The translations under genes and the position numbers were made by a program. A stretch of DNA of 64,000 nt, from the NCBI GenBank assembly GCA_935421135.1, contig OW285188.1, forward strand, positions 207,001 through 271,000, given 5' to 3'. The notes beneath the pieces were generated by a model. The model saw only the letters and a list, made by a program, of their open reading frames with translations. It did not search any database and had not been told where the DNA came from. The stretch comes from Bugulina stolonifera (taxonomy: Eukaryota > Bryozoa > Gymnolaemata > Cheilostomatida > Bugulidae). Below, piece by piece: positions 56,585 through 64,000 of the stretch; position 1 is the stretch's first letter; each line of letters opens with the position of its first letter.

Positions 56585-59500
56585 GATTGCATTCTATGCA
56601 CTCTATGCATTAGAATACATAGAATACATAGAATGCATAGAATACAATCTGTGCATTCCATGTATTCTATGCATTCTATGACTTCAATGCATAGAAAGCA
56701 TTCTATGTATTCCATACATTCTATGTATTCAATGTATTCTATGTATTCCATGCATAGAATACATAGATTGCATTCTACACACTCTATGCATAAAATACAT
56801 AGAATGGATAGAATACATAGAATGTATTCTGTGCATTGTATGTATTCTATGAATTTCATATATTCTATGCATTCTGTGCATTGAATACATAGATTGCAGT
56901 CTATGCATTCTATGCATAGAATACATAGAATACATAAAATGCATAGAATGCAATCTGTGCATTCCATGTATCCTATGCATTCCATGTATTCTATGCATTC
57001 TGTGCATTGAACAAATAGATTGCATTCTATGCATTCTATGCATAGAATACATAGATTTCAGTCTATGCATTCTATGCATAGAATACATAGATTTCAGTCT
57101 ATGCATTCTATGCATAGAATACATAGATTGCATTCTATGCACTCTCTGCACTCTATGCATTCCATGTATCCTATGCATTCCATGTATTCTATGCATTCTG
57201 TGCATAGAATACATAGATTGCATTCTCTGCTTAGAATACATAGATAGCAGTCTATGCATTCTATGCATAGAATACAATGAATACATAGAATGCATTCTAT
57301 GCATTCCATGCATTATATGCATAGAATGCATTACATGCATAGAATGCATTCTATGCCGTAGAATGCATAAAATACATAGGATGCATAGAGCGCATTCTAT
57401 GCATTCTATGTATTCTATGCCTTCAATGGATAGAATACATAGATTGCATTCTATGCACTCTATGCATAGAATACATGGAATACATAGAATGCATAGAATG
57501 CAATCTGTGCATTCCATTTATTCTATGCATTCCATATATTCTATGCATTCTGTGCACTGAATACATAGATTGCAGTCTATGCATTCTATGCATAGATTAC
57601 AAAGAATGCATCGAATGCGTTCTATGCGTAGAGTGCATAGAATACATAGAATGCATAGAGCGCATTCTATACATTCTATGTATTCAATGTATTCTATGTA
57701 TTCTATGCATAGAATACATAGATTGCATTCTATGCACTCTCTGCACTCTATGCATTCCATGTATCCTATGCATTCCATGTATTCTATGCATTCTGTGCAT
57801 TGAACAAATAGATTGCATTCTATGCATTCTATGCATAGAATACATAGATTTCAGTCTATGCATTCTATGCATAGAATACATAGATTTCAGTCTATGCATT
57901 CTATGCATAGAATACATAGATTTCAGTCTATGCATTCTATGCATAGATTACAAAGAATACATAGAATGCATTCTATGCATTCTATGCATTCCATGCATTT
58001 TATGCATAGAATGCATTACATGCATAGAATGCATTCTATGCGTTGAGTGCATAGAATACATAGGATGCATAGTGCGCATTCTATACATTCTATGTATTCG
58101 ACGTATTCTATGTATTCTATGCATAGAATACATAGATTGCATTCTATGCACTCTATGCACTCTATGCATTCCATGTATTCTATGCATTCTATGAATTCTA
58201 TGCATAGAAAGCATTCAATGTATTCTATACATTCTATGTATTCAATGTATTCTATGTTTTCCATGCATAGAACACATAGATTGCATTCTATGCACTCTAT
58301 GCATTCCATGTATTCTACGCATTCTATGAATTCTATACATAGAAAGCATTCAATGTATTCTATACATTCTATGTATTCAATGTATTCTATGTATTCCATG
58401 CATAAAATACATAGATTGAATTCTATGCACTCTATGCATTAGAATACATAGAATACATAGAATGCATAGAATACAATCTGTGCATTCCATGTATTCTATG
58501 CATTCTATGTATTCTATGCATTTTATGTATTCTATGCATTCGATGCATAGGATACATAGATTGCATTCTATACACTCTATGCATAGAATACATAGAATGC
58601 ATAGAATGCATTACATGCATAGAATGCATTCTATGTGTAGAATGCATAGAATACATAGGATGCATAGAGCGCATTCTATGCATTCTGTGTATTCTATGCA
58701 TGCAATGCATAGAATACATAGATTGCATAGAATGCATTGAATACAATCTGTGCATTCCATGTATTCAATGCATTCTGTGCATAGAATACATAGAATACAT
58801 AGAATGCATAGAATGCATTCTGTGCATTCCATGTATTCTATGCATTCCGTGTATTCTATGCATTCCGTGTATTCTATGCATTCTGTGCATAGAATACATA
58901 GATTGCATTCTCTGCTTAGAATACATAGATAGCAGTCTATGCATTCTATGCATAGAATACAATGAATACATAGAATGCATTCTATGCATTCCATGCATTA
59001 TATGCATAGAATGCATTACATGCATAGAATGCATTCTATGCGTAGAATGCATAGAATACATAGGATGCATAGAGCGCATTCTATGCATTCTATGTATTCT
59101 ATGCATTCAATGGATAGAATACATAGATTGCATTCTATGCACTCTATGCATTCCATGTATTCTACACATTCTATGAATTCTATGCATAGAAATCATTCAA
59201 TTTATTCTGTACATTCTATGTATTCAATGTATTCTATGTATTTCATGCATAGAATACATAGATTGCATTCTATGCAGTCTATGCATAGAATACATAGAAT
59301 ACATAAAATGCATAGAATGCAATCTGTGCATTCCATGTATCCTATGCATTCCATGTATTCTATTCATTCTGTGCATTGAACAAATATATTGCATTCTATG
59401 CATTCTATGCATAGAATACATAGATTTCAGTCTATGCATTCTATGCATAGAATACATAGATTTCAGTCTAGGCATTCTATGCATAGAATACATAGAGTAC

Positions 59501-62169
59501 ATAAAACGCATGGAATGCAATCTGTGCATTCCATGTATTCTATGCATTCCATGTATTCTATGCATTCTATGAATTCTATGCATAGAAAGCATTCAATGTA
59601 TTCTATACATTCTATGTATTCAATGTATTCTATGTATTCCATGCATAGTATACATATATTGCATTCTATGCACTCTATGCATTCCATGTATTCTACGCAT
59701 TCAATGAATTGTATGCATAGAAAGCATTCAATGTATTCTATACATTCTATGTATTCAATGTATTCTATGTATTCTATGTATTCCATGCATAGAATACATA
59801 GATTGCATTCTATGCACTCTATGCATAGAATACATAGATTGCATTCTATGCACTCTATGCATTAGAATACATAGAATACATAGAATGCATAGAATACAAT
59901 CTGTGCATTCCATGTATTCTATGCATTCTATGTATTTTATGCATTCTGTGCATTGAATACATAGATTGCATTCTATGCATTCTATGCATAGAATACATAG
60001 ATTGCATTCTATGCTTAGAATACATAGATAGCAGTCTATGCATTCTATGCATAGAATACAATGAATACATAGAATGCATTCTATGCATTCCATGCATTAT
60101 ATGCATAGAATGCATTACATGCATAGAATGCATTCTATGCGTAGAGTGCATATAATACATAGGATGCATAGAGCGCATTCTATGCATTCTATGTATTCTA
60201 TGCATTCAATGGATAGAATACATAGATTGCATTCTATGCACTCTATGCATTCCATGTATTCTACACATTCTATGAATTCTATGCATAGAAATCATTCAAT
60301 GTGTTCTATACATTCTATGTATTCAATCTATTCTATTGCATTCTATGCAGTCTATGCATAGAATACATAGAATACATAAAATGCATAGAATGCAATCTGT
60401 GCATTCCATGTATCCTATGCATTCCATGTATTCTATGCATTCTGTGCATTGAACAAATAGATTGCATTCTATGCATTCTATGCATAGAATACATAGATTT
60501 CAGTCTATGCATTCTATGCATAGAATACATAGATTTCAGTCTATGCATTCTATGCATAGAATACATAGAATACATAAAATGCATGGAATGCAATCTGTGC
60601 ATTCCATGTATTCTATGCATTCCATGTATTCTATGCATTCCGTGTATTCTATGCATTCCGTGTATTCTATGCATTCTGTGCATAGAATACATAGATTGCA
60701 TTCTCTGCTTAGAATACATAGATAGCAGTCTATGCATTCTATGCATAGAATACAATGAATACATAGAATGCATTCTATGCATTCCATGCATTATATGCAT
60801 AGAATACATGGGATGCATAGAGCGCATTCTATGCATTCTATGTATTCTATGCATTCAATGGATAGAATACATAGATTGCATTCTATGCACTCTATGCATT
60901 CCATGTATTCTACACATTCTATAAATTCTATGCATAAAAATCATTCAATTTATTCTATACATTCTATGTATTCAATGTATTCTATGTATTTCATGCATAG
61001 AATACATAGATTGCATTCTATGCAGTCTATGCATAGAATACATAGAATACATAAAATGCATAGAATGCAATCTGTGCATTCCATGTATCCTATGCATTCC
61101 ATGTATTCTATGCATTCCATGTATTCTATGCATTCCATGTATTCTGTGCATTGAACAAATAGATTGCATTCTATGCATAGAATACATAGATTTCAGTCTA
61201 TGCATTCTATGCATAGAATACAAAGAATACATAGAATGCATTCTATGCATTCCATGCATTTTATGCATAGAATGCACTCTATGCGTAGAATGCATAGAAT
61301 ACATAGGATGCATAGAGCGCATTCTATGCATTCTATGTATTCTATGCATGCAATGCATATAATATATAGATTGCATACTATGCATTCCATGTATTCTATG
61401 CATTCTATGACTTCTATGCGTAGAAAGCATTCTATGTATTCTATACATTCTATGTATTCAATGTATTCTATGTATTCCATGCATAGTATACATAGATTGC
61501 ATTCTATGCACTCTATGCATTCCATGTATTCTATGCATTCTATGAATTCTATGCATAGAAAGCATTCAATGTATTCTATACATTCTATGTATTCAATGTA
61601 TTCTATGTATTCCATGCATAGTATACATATATTGCATTCTATGCACTCTATGCACTCCATGTATTCTACGCATTCAATGAATTGTATGCATAGAAAGCAT
61701 TCGATGTATTCTATACATTCTATGTATTTAATGTATTCAATGTATTCTATGTATTCCATGCATAGAATACATAGATTGCATTCTATGCACTCTATGCATA
61801 GAATACATAGATTGCATTCTACGCACTCTATGCGTTAGAATACATAGAATGCATAGAATACAATCTGTTCATTCCATGTATTCTATGCATTCTATGTATT
61901 TTATGCATTCTGTGCATTGAATACATAGATTGCATTCTATGCATAGAATACATAGATTGCATTCTATGCTTAGAATACATAGATAGCAGTGTATGCATTC
62001 TATGCATAGAATACAATGAATACATAGAATGCATTCTATGCATTCCATGCATTATATGCATAGAATGCATTACATGCATAGAATGCATTCTATGCGTAGA
62101 GTGCATATAATACATAGGATGCATAGAGCGCATTCTATGCATTCTATGTATTCTATGCATTCAATGGAT

Positions 62170-64000
62170 AGAATATATAGATTGCATTCTATGCATTCCA
62201 TGTATTCTATGCATTCTATGACTTCTATGCATAGAAAGCATTATATGTATTCTATACATTCTATGTATTCAATGTATTCTATGTATTCCATGCATAGAAT
62301 ACATAGATTGCATTCTACACACTCGATGCATAGAATACATAGATTGGATAGAATACATAGAATGTATTCTGTGCATTGTATGTCTTCTATGAATTTCATA
62401 TATTCTATGCATTCTGTGCATTGAATACATAGATTGCAGTCTATGCATTCTATGCATAGAATACAGAGAATACATAGAATGCATTCCATCTGTTCCATGC
62501 ATTTTATGCATAGAATGCATTACATGCATAGAATGCATTACATGCATAGAATGCATTCTATGCATAGAATGCATAGAATACATAGGATGCATAGAGCGCA
62601 TTCTATGCATTCTATGTATTCTATGTATTCCATGCATAGAATACATAGATTGCATTCTATGCACTCTATGCATAGAATACATAGAATTCATAGGATGCAT
62701 AGAATGCATTCTGTGCATTCTATGTATTGTATGCATAGAGTACATAGAATGCAATCTACGTGTTCTATGCATAGAATACATAGAATGCATAGAATGAACT
62801 CTATGCATAGAATACATTCTATGCATAGAATGCATTCAATGCATAGCATTCATGGAGCGCATTCCATGCACTCTATGTATTCTATGCATTTTATGTATTC
62901 TATGCATTTGTTGCATAGAATACATAGATTGCATTCTATACACTCTATGCATAGAATACATAGAACGGATGGAATACATAGAATGAATTCTATGCATAGA
63001 ATACTATCTATGCATAGAATGCATGGAAAACATTGATTACATAGAATGCATTTTATGCATTATATGCATAGAATGCATTCCATGCATAGCATTCATGGAG
63101 CGCATTCTATGCATTCTATGTATTCTATGCATTTTATTTATTCTATGCATTCGATGCATAGGATACATAGATTGCATCCTATACACTCTATGCATAGAAT
63201 ACATAGAATGCATAGAATGCATTACATGCATAGAATGCATTCTATGTGTAGAATGCATAGAATACATAGGATGCATAGAGCGCATTCTATGCATTCTATG
63301 TATTCTATGCATTCTATGCAATCTATGTATTCTATGTATTGCATGCATAGAATACATAGATTGCATAGAATGCATAGAATACAATCTGTGCATTCCATGT
63401 ATTCTATGCATTCTGTGCATAGAATACATAGATTGCACTCTGTGCATTGTATGCATACTATGCATTCTATGTATTCTATGCATTCTATGCATAGAATACA
63501 TAGAATACATAGAATGCATAGAATGCATTCTGTGCATTCCATGTATTCTATGCATTCCGTGTATTCTATGCATTCCGTGTATTCTATGCATTCTGTGCAT
63601 AGAATACATAGATTGCATTCTCTGCTTAGAATACATAGATAGCAGTCTATGCATTCTATGCATAGAATACAATGAATACATAGAATGCATTCTATGCATT
63701 CCATGCATTATATGCATAGAATGCATTACATGCATAGAATGCATTACATGCATAGAATGCATTCTATGCGTAGAATGCATAGAATACATAGGATGCATAG
63801 AGCGCATTCTATGCATTCTATGTATTCTATGCATTCAATGGATAGAATACATAGATTGCATTCTATGCACTCTATGCATTCCGTGTATTCTACACATTCT
63901 ATGAATTCTATGCATAAAAATCATTCAATTTATTCTATACATTCTATGTATTCAATGTATTCTATGTATTTCATGCATAGAATACATAGATTGCATTCAA
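62170..64000. repeat. Mega-repeat, pass 3 (start, cut by window edge)
   Basis: Matches about 4.17-5.97 kb at an offset near 58,020 bp. The junction at about 62,170 joins a CAATGGATAGAATA unit to a TATAGATTGCATTC unit that in other blocks follows ATATAA. The block holds an empty transposon site at 63,204. Confidence 0.8.
63204..63205. other. Best empty-site relative of the transposon insertions
   Basis: This block matches the filled blocks on both sides, including the distinctive CTATGCAATCTATG and ATTGCATGC stretch at 63,315-63,345 that follows the element (26,411-26,440 and 55,087-55,120) but is absent at 5.3 kb. A single TA with no footprint indicates the pre-insertion state. Confidence 0.85.

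Larger units (their letters stand above)
33331..62010. repeat. Mega-repeat, pass 2 (about 28.7 kb)
   Basis: 33.33-48.59 kb follows the order of 5.0-24.3 kb with whole units missing: one 3.0-kb unit, about 650 bp near 42.6 kb and about 850 bp near 43.5 kb. At 48.59 kb the order steps back, and 48.59-62.01 kb then follows 19.92-33.32 kb with offsets of only 28,662-28,694 bp, including transposon copy 2. Confidence 0.8.
54975..64000. repeat. 9-bp satellite array, right segment
   Basis: Satellite continues from the TA after transposon copy 2 to the window edge, so the array extends beyond the window. From 54,975 to about 62.0 kb it is nearly base-for-base the same as 26,299-33,320. From about 62.17 kb it restarts a block matching about 4.2-5.9 kb, the beginning of a third mega-repeat pass. 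Confidence 0.97.

Noticed and set aside
1..64000. Telomeric repeat array
   Set aside because: The unit is 9 bp with no G-rich strand and occurs in both orientations, unlike known telomere repeats.

Overview
This window is almost entirely satellite DNA. Of 64,000 bases, about 61,150 belong to a 9-bp tandem repeat (core ATTCTATGC / GCATAGAAT). The rest, 2 x 1,425 bp, is two copies of one dead Tc1-type DNA transposon. I find no host protein gene, rRNA, tRNA, CRISPR array or prokaryotic feature. A Tc1/mariner element with TA target duplications, a DD34E transposase and long terminal inverted repeats, inside tens of kilobases of higher-order satellite, points to a eukaryotic, probably animal, nuclear genome. 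The locus could be centromeric, pericentromeric, subtelomeric or another heterochromatic block. The sequence alone does not name the species or the chromosomal context.

Layout. 1-24,873: satellite. 24,874-26,298: Tc1-like element copy 1, transposase pseudogene on the minus strand. 26,299-53,549: satellite. 53,550-54,974: Tc1-like element copy 2, same orientation and same defects. 54,975-64,000: satellite.

The satellite is organised at several nested scales: 9-bp units whose orientation flips at palindromic TGCA junctions, an exact 180-bp tandem pair (about 1.71-2.11 kb), a 630-bp pair (0.15-1.07 kb), a 3.0-kb pair (5.72-11.73 kb), a 1,793-bp pair (10.4-14.2 kb), a roughly 4.8-kb pair (14.0-23.5 kb) and a mega-repeat of about 28.7 kb. 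The mega-repeat gives one pass from about 5.0 to 33.33 kb, a second from 33.33 to 62.0 kb, and the start of a third at about 62.17 kb. The second pass differs from the first by whole higher-order units gained or lost, as expected from unequal exchange.

The transposon serves as a dated marker inside the satellite. The two copies sit in the same TA of the same higher-order block and share three frameshifts and one amber codon, so one insertion was duplicated with its surroundings. Equivalent blocks at 5.18 kb and 63.20 kb carry a clean, unoccupied TA. About 1.6 kb beyond each element, at 27,883 and 56,577, the corresponding TA carries a short insertion that looks like a Tc1 excision footprint. 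The two footprints differ, which suggests that a second element once sat there and left separately in each copy.

Because the unit is 9 bp, two of three frames on each strand stay open for hundreds of codons as Met-His-Ser/Met-His-Arg or Cys-Ile-Glu/Cys-Ile-Leu repeats. I treat these as by-products of the repeat and not as genes.
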